A stretch of 64,000 bases of DNA, taken from Progne subis subis. Lineage: Eukaryota > Chordata > Aves > Passeriformes > Hirundinidae. This document shows, one piece after another, positions 48,282-59,590 of the stretch (the stretch's first letter is position 1; every line of letters starts with the position of its first letter). Made by a program: the position numbers and the translations under genes. The DNA lies in contig JAKJHU010000053.1 in assembly GCA_022316685.1 (NCBI GenBank), forward strand, positions 3,341,636 through 3,405,635, written 5' to 3'. Below the pieces are notes generated by a model. The model made no database searches. It saw nothing but the letters and a program-made list of their open reading frames with translations, and was not told the DNA's origin.

Positions 48282-48945
48282 GGGCACAGAAGGGAAGCAA
48301 AGCCTTTTTCCTTAGTCATATCTCATAAAGCTGAGAAGATGGTGGGGTTTTAAATTTTTTTTGTTTGTTTGCTTGTTTGGTCTGGGCTTTTTAGTTTTTT
48401 TAAGTCGTGATCCCAGTTGTCCAAATTCTGATTCTCAGTGGCCGCATGCTGCAATCGTCTGCTCACACTGGACATCACTCAATCTCTTCCAGTGGATGTG
48501 TACTGAAATAAAAAGGACTAGACTTGCACTTGAGGAGCTGTATGCGCAGCTCCAAATCTAACCATGAGTTTAAAACACAGTATCCTGAAAAGATGCTGAT
48601 TTTGAAGTGTGAGGGATCCCTTGGGAATATCTCTTCAGCGGTCACCTTCAACTTGTTTTGCACAGAAACACATTTCTAGGATTCTACAGAGCGATAAAAC
48701 CCAAACATCCCTAGCGTGAAAAGTAGTTTTGTTTTTTTTTTTTTCACAAGGTTTTTGAGTGTAAAGCGGAAGTTACTATGTGTGTGTTACACATGTTGAA
48801 AAGCAGGGAAATGGGATTCTTTTCTTTTATTAAAATAATGTTTAGACAGGTGACTTACAGAGCTGAATTACACACCTGGCTGTGGATCAGCCATAAGCAG
48901 AAGCAACTGAAAAATCACCACCTTTCCCCCTAGATTTATTTATTT
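46481..48945. other. Non-coding DNA with a long poly(T)
   Basis: No gene recognised. Two 138-codon minus-strand frames at 46583-47048 overlap in different phases, which argues against coding. A 25-base T run is at 48251-48275 and a TTTG-rich patch at about 48356-48375. Confidence 0.5.
48251..48275. repeat. Poly(T) tract, 25 bases
   Basis: The longest homopolymer in the window. Flanks show no retroposon body. Confidence 0.9.
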
Positions 48946-49019
48946 AGTTTTTTTTGTCTGAAGACATTGAAAGCTTCCCACCTCCATCTGAACTTTTCAG
49001 CTCTCCCTGCCCTTTGGCA

Positions 49020-49375
49020 GGAGCCGAAAGCAAACTTGGCCCCGCCAACTTCCCCGGTTGGTTCCGCGGGATCCGCGCGGAGGGAAATAAATCTGCTCTG
49101 CCGACCGAGGCAACTAGTCCTGTGGGTTTATAAATGCTGCAATTGAGTGTTTTGACACGGCAGTCAGATATAGTTAATCTTTCCCTTGACCTGGCGGTGC
49201 CGGAGCGCGGGCTCAAACCGCTGGTTAAGCACGTCCGTCTCCTGTTGTAGCATTCGCGCTCCAGCGCCCCGGCTAATCAAGTGTAATATATCTCTGGGTA
49301 AAACACACACTCTGCTTTTCACAGCTATTTAAACAAAAAGCAGACCTCGGCGCATTAGTTACGTACACAAATCAC
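49020..49375. promoter_or_regulatory. CpG-rich, constrained-looking block
   Basis: About 25 CpGs by eye in about 350 bases, including TCCGCGGGATCCGCGCGG at 49063-49080 and CCGGAGCGCGGGC near 49200. They alternate with AT-rich regulatory-type words such as TTTATAAATGC at 49127-49137 and GCTAATCAAGTGTAATATA near 49272. CCTGTTGTAG near 49243 is a weak acceptor-like word. The mixture suggests a promoter or a CpG-rich enhancer. No exon can be set. Confidence 0.42.
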
Positions 49376-50435
49376 AGAGGGTTGCGGTTCCTGTGGCTGG
49401 GAAAGGAGTTGGATGGGCTGGGCTTGTTCCGGGGAGGAGGTGTGGGAAAGGTGTGGGAAACGCTTGCTTCCATCTGCCCAAAAATGTTAAAAAAAAACCA
49501 ACAAAAACAAACCCAACCCCACCTGGTGTTGTATCAAAGGCTTTGAATCCTGACGGGGGTTTTGTGTATGGATATGGAAAATAGCTGTTTGGTGTCATCC
49601 CGAGGGTTGTGTGTCCTGCTGGGTGGATGGTTATGGGCCCAGAGTCCTGCTCCAAGTTAGGAGAGGTGGGATTGGCTCTGGGTGAGATCAGGAGGATCTT
49701 GTACAGAGGTGGCACAGATTATCTGGTCTCAGTGCCTGGTATTGATAAGCCTTTCCTACAGCAAAGGCTAGCTCAGGAGACAGTCAAATTTGGGCAGGAC
49801 AGTGAGTGACAAGGATTAGAGGCATAGTATTTATTCAAATGGATGGGCTTTTCTCTCTGGCAGCACAGCTGGATCTGTAAAATGTGTTGTCCACAGAGGT
49901 CCGAGGATGACTCTGGTATCTCAAAGCAATCTTCCTTGTGAATCCAGTGAGACCCATTTGCTTTTGTTAGATGTATTCATCCCAGCTTTGACTGGAAGAA
50001 ACTGGAGATGTTTTGACAAGAGGTATGCAAAGGGATGCTCTGTTTTTAAAAGCCTGTCACAGAGCATGTCCCTGTGCAAGGAAACCACAGGAACACAGAT
50101 CACAAATGGTGGGGTGAGGTGTGGGATGGAGCCTGTGGGTCAATGAAGGGAACAGCATTTTGTGTTGGGCTGGTGTGGATGGCTTTGATGGCACCTGTGA
50201 CTTTGGAAGGTGAGGCCAGGTGTTCACAGAACTTCCCATGGTAGCTCAGAAGACAACCAGGAAGGAATAAATCATGAAGGAGATTGAAAAAAAAAAAAAA
50301 AAAAAGGGAGAAGAAAAATGTGTTTCAGCATTGGTCCAAATCCTGGTTAGGTTTGCAAGTAAGGTGTTTGTGCCAGCAGTGCACAAAGTAGTGTGTGACT
50401 TCTAGATTAAAGAGTTAAGTGATTTTTAAAGGTTT
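49376..50435. other. Non-coding DNA between CpG-rich segments
   Basis: No gene recognised. A (CA3)n-like patch lies at about 49488-49515 and an A run at 50287-50305. Frames reach 118 codons on the minus strand (49359-49715) without a domain. Confidence 0.5.
50287..50305. repeat. Poly(A) tract
   Basis: About 19 A residues followed by GGGAGAAG. No retroposed body was recognised upstream. Confidence 0.9.
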
Positions 50436-50439
50436 ACAA

Positions 50440-50500
50440 ACACTGGACTGGATGACCTCTTGATACTCCCATCAAGCTTTATATTTTCCTGTGATACTTT
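50440..50500 (+). mobile_element. CR1 LINE 3'-end relic
   Basis: CTGGACTGGATGACCTCTTG followed by CTTTATATTTTCCTGTGATA matches the last bases of CR1 (GGACTGGATGACCT...CCTATGATTC form). Only the terminal 60 bases are recognisable. Confidence 0.6.
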
Positions 50501-50559
50501 GACAGTTTTCCCCCAAAGGATCCCAGATGCTTTCTCCTGTAATTTTCCTAGCCGCCTGT

Positions 50560-51200
50560 TTGATCTCCCTGGGATCTCAGCGCGGATTCATTGATGTGCC
50601 TCCGTTAAAATTCAACAAAGCTTCTGCTTGAGAACGCTCTTTTACAGAGCAGCTCATGCCGTTGGACATCGAAAAATCACACAGCTCAGGATAAAATACA
50701 TCCTAACCCGCCGAAACCCGCGCACGCCGAAGCGCGAGGTTCCCCCGGGCAGTTCAGCGCCTAAGCCCCATATAAATGTCCGTGTGAAAATAAAACGCTT
50801 AAATCTCTTTCTGAATCCCGGCTCTCCCAAGCCCATCACGAAGCCAGCCTCGAGCGGAGGGAGCTGCGCGGTCCCCGGGGAGGCGGAGGGGAGGCTGAGC
50901 TTTGGAAAGCCTGGGAAGGTGAGAGCCAGCGCGGACCTGCGGCTGCAGCCGGGCTCGCCGGAGCTCATCGCCATTCAGGGCACGCTCAGGGAGCAGCTCC
51001 GCGGCGGTGTTAACCGTGCCGATAAATCTCGCGTAAAAACAACACTCCACCGCGCCGGTAAAGCTCCTTCCACCTGGGAACATCAAAGCCCGACACGAGC
51101 GCGGCTTGATGCTCGCAGCAGCGGCGGATGCTCGGAGGGGCGGGCGGGGCTCTGGGGACACCCCCGGCTCTGGAAAGAGAGACAGGCGGTTCTTGGGGTC
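50560..51200 (+). promoter_or_regulatory. CpG island with TATA box and donor-like site
   Basis: CpGs are dense from about 50575 to 51150 (for example AACCCGCGCACGCCGAAGCG near 50716). A TATAAAT box is at 50771-50777. About 140 bases later CTGGGAAGGTGAGAG (50911-50925) is a strong donor match with the GT at 50919-50920, so a short first exon of roughly 50800-50918 on the plus strand can be drawn. The 192-codon frame at 50628-51206 runs through both TATA and donor and has no domain, so it is better explained by CpG-rich composition. The transcript is unidentified. Confidence 0.45.
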
Positions 51201-51683
51201 CCTTAGCAAGGGGCTGTCCCCACCACATTAACTCTCTGACCCCCAGTTTCTATAAAGATACCCAAAAGATGCTGACTGGTGCTCCCAGGAAGAGGGGGGC
51301 AGCCTGTAAATCATCACAAGCAAACTCAGGTTTTAGCAATAGGAAAAAAAAAAAAAAAAATAATAAGGGTCATATTTTAAGTCTGTCTTCTATGTTGTGA
51401 AAGGTAATTGGATACCATTATAAAATCAAACAGCAGTGGATAGGAAAGCAGCCATGGAACTGGGTGCCTGCCTTGTGCAGGGTGATGCAGGATTGCAACC
51501 TGTGCCCGCTTCTAAAGGCTCCAATGCCTTTTAAATTCATTTACTTCCCCTAAAGCTTTGAATTCAAAACAGCTTCAAAACAGGAGGTACCTGTTATTAA
51601 ACTTTCTTTTTCCTATGGCTTGTAATAAGTTGCTTCTGTTAAAAGAGATGGAAATTTCCGTTAGGGGAAAACCACCAGATCAA
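51201..51683. other. Non-coding DNA
   Basis: Contains an A run at 51344-51360 and otherwise unique sequence without a gene. Confidence 0.55.
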
Positions 51684-51770
51684 AAAATAATTTAGGTTGC
51701 AAGGGCCCTCAAGAGATCACCAAGTCCAACCTTCTGCTGAAAGCAGGGCTGACCTCAAAGTTAGATTGGG
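51684..51770 (-). mobile_element. CR1 LINE 3'-end relic, minus strand
   Basis: TTTAGGTTGCAAGGGCCCTC, AGAGATCACCAAGTCCAACC and CTGAAAGCAGGGCTGACCTC follow the reverse complement of a CR1 3' end (GGTTGGAAGGGACCT...AGATCATCTAGTCCAACC...GCAGGG). The 3' end is at the left. Confidence 0.75.
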
Positions 51771-53750
51771 TTGTGATTTAAATGTGATGACATTTATTTA
51801 TATAGTGATAATTGTATAACACTTGAGTGTCAATTTATGTTCATTCTGGCTGTTCTGAGTAAAGGGATTACTGGAGAAAATGGACTGGGATTTTTGAGGT
51901 TAATGTCTGGGAAATAATCTAACCATCACTGCCTTGGGATAAGTTTTTCCCAGCCTGGCACAAGCCAGCACCTGAAGGATGCTGTTCAGGGCAGGAGCCT
52001 GGGGCAGGTCCCAGATATGGATGTGGCCTCTGGGACCCAAGGAGGGTCCTGAGACTGTCCCCAAGCCCATCCCATGGGTGGTCCTGTGCCAGGTTCAGCT
52101 GTTTACACTGCCCCTGGCAAAGCAAGGGACAATCTTAACCTGTGCACTGCGACAGCAGCCCCAGCTCTGCTGCATCCCCCTCCCAGACAGCAAAGAGGAA
52201 CTGAGGAAGAACAGAGAAAGTTTTAGTTCAGCAAATCCATAAATCATTTCATTTGATGATTATTTATGAACTAGATCAGAAGTTTATGACAGTAGCTCTT
52301 AAGAAAGAGTTCCTGGCTGCCAAGCAGTTGGCATAGTTGTCCTCTGAGAACATTAAATATGCATTTGCACAGGTGACTGTGGCTTCTTCCATTAACCCTT
52401 TGTTTCTGGCTTTCAGCCATTTCTGCACTTTTCACACACAAGCATGTTAATACTTTGTAATTCTACCCTAGAGACTTCATTAGGAGTGCAGTGCCCTCTC
52501 CCTGAGGCATAGCACAGGTTGTTTGTGTTGTCTCCTACTCAGCAGTGCTGCCTTTCTATTCTGAAAGCTTTTTCCCCTCAAACTATGTTTACTGCTTAGG
52601 GATGGAGACTTCTGCAGTGGGGCAGGACCAATGCAAGCTGCTGTTCTTTGCTGCCAAGTAAGGCAGCAAAACATGACCCTCCTGTCAGCAGCTGTCCTTG
52701 CTGCTCCTGCCATCTTGGGAACGTTTTTCAAGATTTTTGCTGTGCTGATGCCAAGAGGCATCCTCCTCTGGTCCCTCTGCCAGAGAAGAGCCCTGCAGGC
52801 CTGCACACTCTCCCAGCTGCTTGGTGGGGATCCAGGAGCCACAATGCATGAGCTGAGTGTGAACACCAGGGGTTAATGTGGAATGCAAAAGGGCTGCAGG
52901 GTTCCTCTGCAGCTCCTGGGCAGGTTTGGCGTGGTCACTTCATGGTGTCACTTGATAGATAAAGCAAATGCAAGCGATGTTGCAAAGAAAAAATTAATTA
53001 GATTGGACAATAATACTGGGGAACAACTTTACCTTGGAGTAATCTGTTACAGGAAGGGAAAGTATTTAATTGCTGGCTTCTTGGCTTTTTGTTTAAAACC
53101 AGACAGATTTCCAGCTCTTGTGCGGGAGTAGGCACCTTTTGGGTGTCCAATCATGGTTTGGATAAGTGAGTATTTCCACTGCTGTGGAACTTGTTACTCA
53201 GCATGAACCGGGAAAAAATTACTGGGTTCCTTTAGTATTTAAGAATTCTGCACCAAACTTCCCCAGTAACCTGGGAAGTTGGTTGGATCTGAGTAGCAAA
53301 CTTGCCCGGGTGCCTGCCTTCCTGCCCATCTCCTGCTACAGAGCTCAGTACCAGCTGCTGGTTTGCACCTTTGACTTCAACTGAATTTGACACAAAAGCT
53401 TCTGATTACCACAGAAAGTTTGGGAGATTTTCTTGCACTTAAATCCAGTGGTCGTTCTTTTCTGGGACCATTTTGGTGGATACAGAAATACACTGCCAAT
53501 TTCCAGTTCGTGTAGTAAGGTGGGCACACCCACCACTTCTGTGTCTGCTCCAGGTACAGCTCCCCAGCTATGCTGTGTTACCTCTCCCACAGCTGCAAAC
53601 CCCTAAACAGACACAGAATAAAATGTATCTGAAACCTAGAAATACTCTTCATTTTCTCCTTTTACCAAGAGCCTTGTTCTAATGTGCAATCTTTTATGCA
53701 ATGAGCTTTACTCTGTAGATCTACTAGTAGGGGTTACAGCTTCCTTTAAC
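51771..53750. other. Non-coding unique DNA
   Basis: No gene recognised. A 128-codon minus frame at 52480-52866 overlaps plus frames of similar length. Nothing domain-like is seen. Confidence 0.5.
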
Positions 53751-53754
53751 AGTG

Positions 53755-53835
53755 AATATTAGCATTTATTATTTATATAGTGCAAACAATGCACTAAGCT
53801 CCGTGGAACTGTCTTAGTTACAGATGATATAAACC
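53755..53835. repeat. Possible ancient dispersed repeat
   Basis: CATTTATTATTTATATAGTG followed by AATGCACTAAGC resembles an old vertebrate repeat phrase (TTTATATAGTGCC...AAGC). Short and uncertain. Confidence 0.25.
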
Positions 53836-55700
53836 CCCGATTGTTATTTTTGTGGCTTCACAAATCCAGAATTTCTGATGCTCCAGTGATCCACCTCTGA
53901 CATATGGGATCTGCAATGCTCTGGCAGTATTTGCTAAAGGTGGGAAATTCAGCTGATGGATTTCAGGAAGACTGTACCTGAGTCACCCTGCCTGTAGGAA
54001 TGGACTTGAATGACACAGCTGTAACACTCCCGTGTGTTTCTTGGGGATGAAGGATTAACAGATGATGGATTAGGCAAATTAATCTGTGGTTTGTCAGGAC
54101 TACATTACACAAAGTTCAATTTAGTTTGATAGATTAATTATTTATTATTTATTATTTGCTGTTGTGTGTCAGTAAGTGGCTCTTCCTAATGTGATGATGT
54201 ATGAGAGCAGCCCATGCCTGAGCTGCTGTATATAAAGGTCATCGTTTCTGTAATTAACCCCATTTTTCATGGACTTTTAATGCCGATACATTAATTTGTG
54301 CTGGTCTGGAATGTGACAAAGAAATGCCTTTAGTTAGGTTTTCTTCAGCTCCAAACCATGGGACTATGAGGGGAGTCTCTGGGGTACAAGCACAGCCATT
54401 CTTCAGGAGGTTGCCTGTAGCTGAATTTCTCTGACCCTGCAATATTTTCAGGGAGACAGAGAGGATTTAGGTACCTGTAATGCCAGTTTTAAAAAGAAAT
54501 ACAAATTAGGGTGATAGAGCAGCATAAACCTGGCAGTGTGAGGTGGGGTTGGGACCAAGGCCACTCTTGAATTTTTCCAAGGCCTCGCATTGAACCGTTG
54601 CAAACAGATCTTTGCAGCAGAACAGCATCCAGGTCTTACAGGCTGCAGGGCTGTGCAACAGCTGTCTTTCAGTGGCCTTTCTAAAGTGTGATCCCATTTC
54701 CCACCCTCTGAGCTACCTGACTGCTCCTCTGCAGCCTGCTCATTCCTGCTGGGCTGAGTTTTCAGGATGTGCTTGGGGAGAGCGGTTTTTCTGCAGGGAC
54801 ACCTCCTTGGATTGTGCCCAAGGCTTTGGAAACTGCTGCTCCCATCTCATAGCCAGCCTCAAACCCAGAGTGGAATCTTGGAGCTGAGGTCACTGGGCTG
54901 CTCCAGGTGGGGATATGCCCTTGCCTGGGTACCGGTGTCCAGGTTCCCAATGGGCATCAGTAAGCAGGAAAATGCTCTTTTTTTTCCTGCTGCAGGAATC
55001 GGGGCCAGCCTCTCCTGTAGAGCTGAGGCTGCACGTGCAGCCCCATCTCCCCATCTGCCTGCAAGGGTAAGGAAGTGGCAGTGTCCTGCCTGCTCCTCAC
55101 AGGCAGCAGCAGGTTTCCCTCTGAATTTCCCTGTTTTCTTGGCTTAAATCAGAACCTTGGGGCTGGCAGAGCGCCTGCTTAACGATACCATGGGCTAATC
55201 ATTTACAGGAGAATGCAAAGGCAAAGAAGTGTGTTTTTAATCTTTACAAATGTATCTAGATAAGCCAGGAGACAGACTTATCTTTTGTATTATAAGAATG
55301 GAGGGTAAAAAAATCCACGCTGAGGAGCATTGCTGTAGAGTCCTTGGCCTTTTCTTCAGCCTTTGTCTTTTCCTCTGTACCTTGCGCTGTTGAATTAATG
55401 GGATATGAACTCTGAATACTTAAGTGATTTATTCATTTTAATTAGCTTCCTAATAGCTTCTGGACAGTGATGGAACATAATGTCGGGGACTGGGCTGTTT
55501 ACCTCCCAAAGCTCAGGGCACTGTGAGGTTCCCTGTGCGCTGTTCCTGCCCTGTCTGAGCTGCCGAGCAGCCTCTGGGACCGGAGGAGTTTTGGGCAGGT
55601 TGCACGGATGGAGGATGTGAATGTGAGGGGATGGAGAAACACAGCTGTGTGTGCTGGTGGCTGGGAGTGCCTCCTCCTCCTCTTGGCAGGCTCCCCATCG
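53836..55700. other. Non-coding DNA
   Basis: No gene recognised. A TTATTTATTATTTATTATT low-complexity patch lies at about 54137-54157. GC rises toward 54.7-55.1 kb, with overlapping frames and no domain. Confidence 0.5.
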
Positions 55701-55748
55701 CCAGAGCTGAGCACGGGTGGGATGCCTCGGCTGCCTGGGGCTGAGCCG

Positions 55749-56076
55749 GTGGGATGCTCTGGGTGCAGGAGTCACGGGTGGGATGTTCTGGGTGCAGGAA
55801 TTGTGAGTGGGATGCTCTGGGTGCAGGAATCATGGGTGGGATGCTCTGGGTGCAGGAATCACGGGTGGGAGCTCTGGGTGCAGGTGTCATGGGTGGGATG
55901 CTCTGGGTGCAGGAGTCACGGGTGGGATGCTCTGGGTGCAGGAATTGTGAGTGGGATGCTCTGGGTGCAGGAATCACAGGTGGGAGCTCTGGGTGCAGGA
56001 ATCACAGGTGGGAGCTCTGGGTGCAGGAATCACGGGTGGGATGCTCTGGGTGCAGGAGTCACGGGTGGGATGCTCA
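55749..56076 (+). repeat. 29-bp minisatellite, about 11.4 copies
   Basis: Unit GTGGGATGCTCTGGGTGCAG plus a variable GAGTCACGG-type end is repeated from 55749 to 56076. Starts are at 55749, 55778, 55807, 55836, 55865, 55893, 55922, 55951, 55980, 56008, 56036 and 56065 (partial). Copies 5, 9 and 10 are 28 bases, lacking one T. Variant ends recur in order: copies 1-2 and 6-7 both read AGTCACGG then AATTGTGA, suggesting a five-unit block duplication. A diverged copy may precede at about 55717. The array accounts for the 188- and 197-codon plus frames and the minus frame across it. Confidence 0.95.
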
Positions 56077-58280
56077 GTGGGTGCGTGCAGGGAGCAGCGG
56101 GGGCTCCTCGCCACCCGGTCACCTCCATCCACAGCAGGAAGAGCTCCTGGCAGATGGGCCTGTCTGGATTCTGACTGCATCCTCAGCAGGAAGCATACGG
56201 TGGGAGGCTGGGGACAGCGGGGTGAGGGAGCCAGCCGCGCTCCTCGCCTTCCGCTGCGCCCATGAAGCTGTGAATGGGAGGGAGCTCTGGAGCAGCCAAG
56301 GCTGGGGGCAGAGAGATTCACACCGTTCCAGTTTACCGAAGCTGTGAAGGATGTGATAGATGAATCACTTCTGCAGCAGCCTGCTCTGCCTGAGATGTTA
56401 AGCTGCTCTGTACGCAGCGTGTACTTGAGGAAAAGATAGAAGGGATGTTCTCTGAATCAGGGGAGAGGCTGACGCACAGAGACATTTTCAGGGGAATCAT
56501 TTACATATGCATTCCCTTTCTAAAAATATCAGTCACAGTGCTGCCTCTATTTTTGCATGCGAGGCTCTCTGGGCTGGTAGATGGATGGAACTGGGAATTT
56601 GCACTTACATGGACTCAAATACCAAAGGGCCATTGGGATGACAGCATGGGATGCCTTGTGCTCTGCTCAGGAGGCTGTGGAGCTAGCTGAGCTCCAGAGG
56701 GGATGTAAATGGGTATGTTCAGGGTGACAGTGCCCCAGATGTCATCCACGCATGGTCTCATGAGGGTGGCCTGATGGACAAGGGTGGAAGTCAGTACTGT
56801 TCCCTTCTGGAGAAGGAAGCTGGCACAACTGAGCAGAAGGGGCAGAGAAAAATGTAGGAATGCTTCATTTCCTTGCTCGATGGCAAAGAGAGATGGTGGT
56901 GGAAGTGGTTGGCACGCCACAGTGATTGTCCTGGAGGCTGGTGGGTAGACATGGAAGGCCCTTTCCCACCGGAGCTGCTCTTGACCTGAGCCCCGTGCTG
57001 AGGGAGAGGAGGGATGTCAAGGGTTTGCTCCGGCCCTGCCTGCTGGCATAGAGAGGAGAACTGAGTTTTCAGATGCTTTTGACTGTTGTCCTGCTCAGCT
57101 GTAGCAAAGTCAAAGATGAATCCCCTCTGACAGCAGTGGGAACATGTCTGGGTCTGCAGTGAGCTCAGCTGAAAACTGCGGGGCTTTCATCTTGGTGGGG
57201 GAAGGTTGACGTGGGGCCACAGCACATCCTGCCATCCCTCCATCTGAAGTGCTCCTCTCCTGGGTGTCTGGGGACCCCAACCAAGGAGTCTCAGTCTAAA
57301 GGGACAGGACTGTCCCTAATGTCCTTCCTGGGGACTGCAGGATACGAACACCCAGCTCCTGAAGATCCTTAGGGCAGAACCTGTCTCTTGGCTTCGTAAT
57401 AAATTAAGTAGCTCAATAGAAACACACATTTATCTTGAGGTTCTATCATGCAACATCCTACAGAAACAAAGTGGAGGAGTGCTTTGATGTCACTCCAACA
57501 GCCTTCTCCATCCCCGGGTCTCCCATCTGGAATTTACCTTAACCTTTGCCTTGGGCCTGTTAGGGACTGGTGTGTAAAGAAAGGAAAAGAAAAGGAGGAG
57601 GGGAAATAAAGGTACAAACTGGCCATTAATACATGTAAGCTGGAAAGAAAACAGGTAGTGCTGCCACCAGAGGTTTGAGGTTATGAAACAGCTGTGCAGC
57701 AACACTGTGTCCGAGTGGTTTTATGATGGAAGCTGATAAATTTATGGAGGAGATTATACAGTCCAGACTTTGTGTTAGCAGGGACCAGACTCTGTACAAA
57801 CTAATTTTGGGAATTCTGTGAAGTCAGAGCTATGCTGACATAAAAACTGTCTTTGTAACCCTGAGCAAAACCCATCCTTGGCCACAGCTTCACTGCAATG
57901 ACTGATCTGAACCTGGGCTGATGCTCCCCTGCAGTCCTCAGCAACCTCCTCCAACTGGGCACACAGGGTTCTGACTATGGGGACAGAACACGCAAGGCTG
58001 CAGCTGAAACACCAGGGGGGAAAAAAAAAAGAAAATTAAGTGTTTTTTTCTCTTTTTCTCTGTGGGTTTTGTTAGTACTATCAGGAAGTCCCATTAACGC
58101 CCACTCACTCCAGTAAGACAAATCATTTTGCACCTTATTGTGTCTTCTATGAAAAGCTGGTACTGAGGAAGCAGTCTTGTGCTTCTTTGAAATCGTCTGT
58201 CAGAAAAAAAAAAAAAAAAACCAACATCACCCGGAACAAACAAACAACCGCACGATCCCCCAGCACGCCGAGATTGATTT
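56077..58280. other. Non-coding DNA
   Basis: No gene recognised. An A run lies at 58021-58030 and another at 58204-58220. Frames downstream of the minisatellite are extensions of it. Confidence 0.5.
58204..58220. repeat. Poly(A) tract
   Basis: About 17 A residues, followed by CCAACATCACCC. Confidence 0.85.
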
Positions 58281-58839
58281 GTAGCACTCTTCTCCCCCAC
58301 CTTCCCTGTGCAGAAATGTTTTGGCAAGCCGTGAAAAATCAGAACCCTTTACTGTCAAACGCAATCTATTTCTGAGGGAACTGCACTGAGAGCTCCGGGT
58401 GGATAGGAGGGCTCTGCCAAGGAGCTGAACAATTCCCGTGGCAGGGATGCTTGTCCAGAAGAGCAAACGCAGCCGGGGAAGTGTTTTGCAGCCTGTGAAC
58501 GAGGACAGGAGAGGAGTGAGGAGAGCTCCGGGAAAGAGATGCCACACCGAATGTAATACAAATGGGAGACAACCTGCCTACTCATTCATATCTAGTATTT
58601 CTCTAAGTGTTGCTGTTTTTTCTGCATCCCGTTAAGCTTTTTGATTTGTTTCCATCTGTTCGGTATAGATCACTTCTGCAGTTTACTTAAAACACAAATA
58701 CCCTTTATGAATCTCTACAGATGGTTTTCAAAGACTTATAGAAAGACAAAGATAAGATCAAGAAAATCTTGAGTGTTTGCCTCAGGGGAAAAAAATGGGA
58801 CAGTCGCTTTGCCTTGCAGCTGCAAGCCACGTCAAATCA

Positions 58840-59055
58840 GACACTTTGATATGTTTCATTTTCTGTCTGAAGTCTACATCTGAAAGGCAGCCTGGCTTAT
58901 TTCAGTCAATGCGCAATTTTGGTTAGTCGGGGCTCTTTCTCAGCTTCTAAAAAAGATGCTCATTTGCATCCTCGAACAAAGACAGCACTTTCCCCCCCTA
59001 CATTCCGTGTGTCTTCGCCAAAAACTAATCATGCGGCAAAGCCTGTGTGGGTGTG
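58840..59055. promoter_or_regulatory. Candidate conserved non-coding element
   Basis: The block includes CAATGCGCAATTTTGGTTAG near 58907, CATTTGCATCCTCGAACAAAG at 58961-58981 (octamer ATTTGCAT followed by a SOX-like AACAAAG) and AAACTAATCATGCGGC near 59022. Octamer plus SOX-like words 7-8 bases apart are a familiar enhancer arrangement. Constraint and binding are inferred. Confidence 0.35.
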
Positions 59056-59590
59056 TGTTTTTTTTGAGTGGTTCTCTCCGGCCTCGCTGCTCAAGCTGCC
59101 GCAGGGATGGGTGCTCATCCTTGCCCGGAGAGCCTGGTGCGGCTCTCTCGTGTCCGTCCTGGCTCCTGGTAGCTCAGGCAGGACCCTCGGGTCAGAGCCG
59201 GGTTGTGCAGGCGAGGGTGCAGCACTGCAGGGATGCTCGGGGGACCGTGCCCCAGCCTGCAGGATGGGATTGGAAAGGCTGGGAGCAGTGAAGGTGCAGC
59301 GGCAGGGAGAGCAGGCTGCTGGAGGACCACGCTCTGCTGGAGGACCACGCTCTGCTTGGGCACTTCCAGCTGCCCTTTGCATTAACTTCTCCTCAGGCCA
59401 AGGCTGTAACCGCATGAACTCTGCTGGCCTCGCTGGGGATGCTAAAGCCTGTGTCTGCTTGTGGGTTTAAAAACCCAATCATTTCCCACAGAGACACCCT
59501 GAAGCAGGGTAACTGATAAATTTCTACTACTACACTGTTCTGCCTTAGACACCTTGCTTGGGAGGGAGGGAAACTCGCATTTCTTGTCTT
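59056..59590. other. GC-richer non-coding DNA with short tandem duplication
   Basis: The 183-codon plus frame at 58919-59470 overlaps other open frames (58956-59291 plus, 59029-59415 minus) and has no domain. Its repeated GGPRSA residues come from the 18-bp tandem duplication at 59316-59351. Confidence 0.5.
59316..59358 (+). repeat. 18-bp tandem duplication
   Basis: Unit CTGCTGGAGGACCACGCT occurs at 59316-59333 and 59334-59351 without mismatch, followed by a partial CTGCT. Confidence 0.95.

Noticed and set aside
50628..51206. 192-codon plus-strand frame in the CpG island
   Set aside because: CpG-rich composition removes stop codons, a minus frame is open over the same bases, the frame crosses the TATA box and donor, and no domain is visible.
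55608..56347. 188- and 197-codon plus-strand frames and a 154-codon minus frame
   Set aside because: All run through the 29-bp minisatellite. Their residues are a translated tandem repeat and several frames are open together.
58919..59470. 183-codon plus-strand frame
   Set aside because: Includes the 18-bp duplication and a CNE-like start. Other frames are open across it and no family match was recognised.
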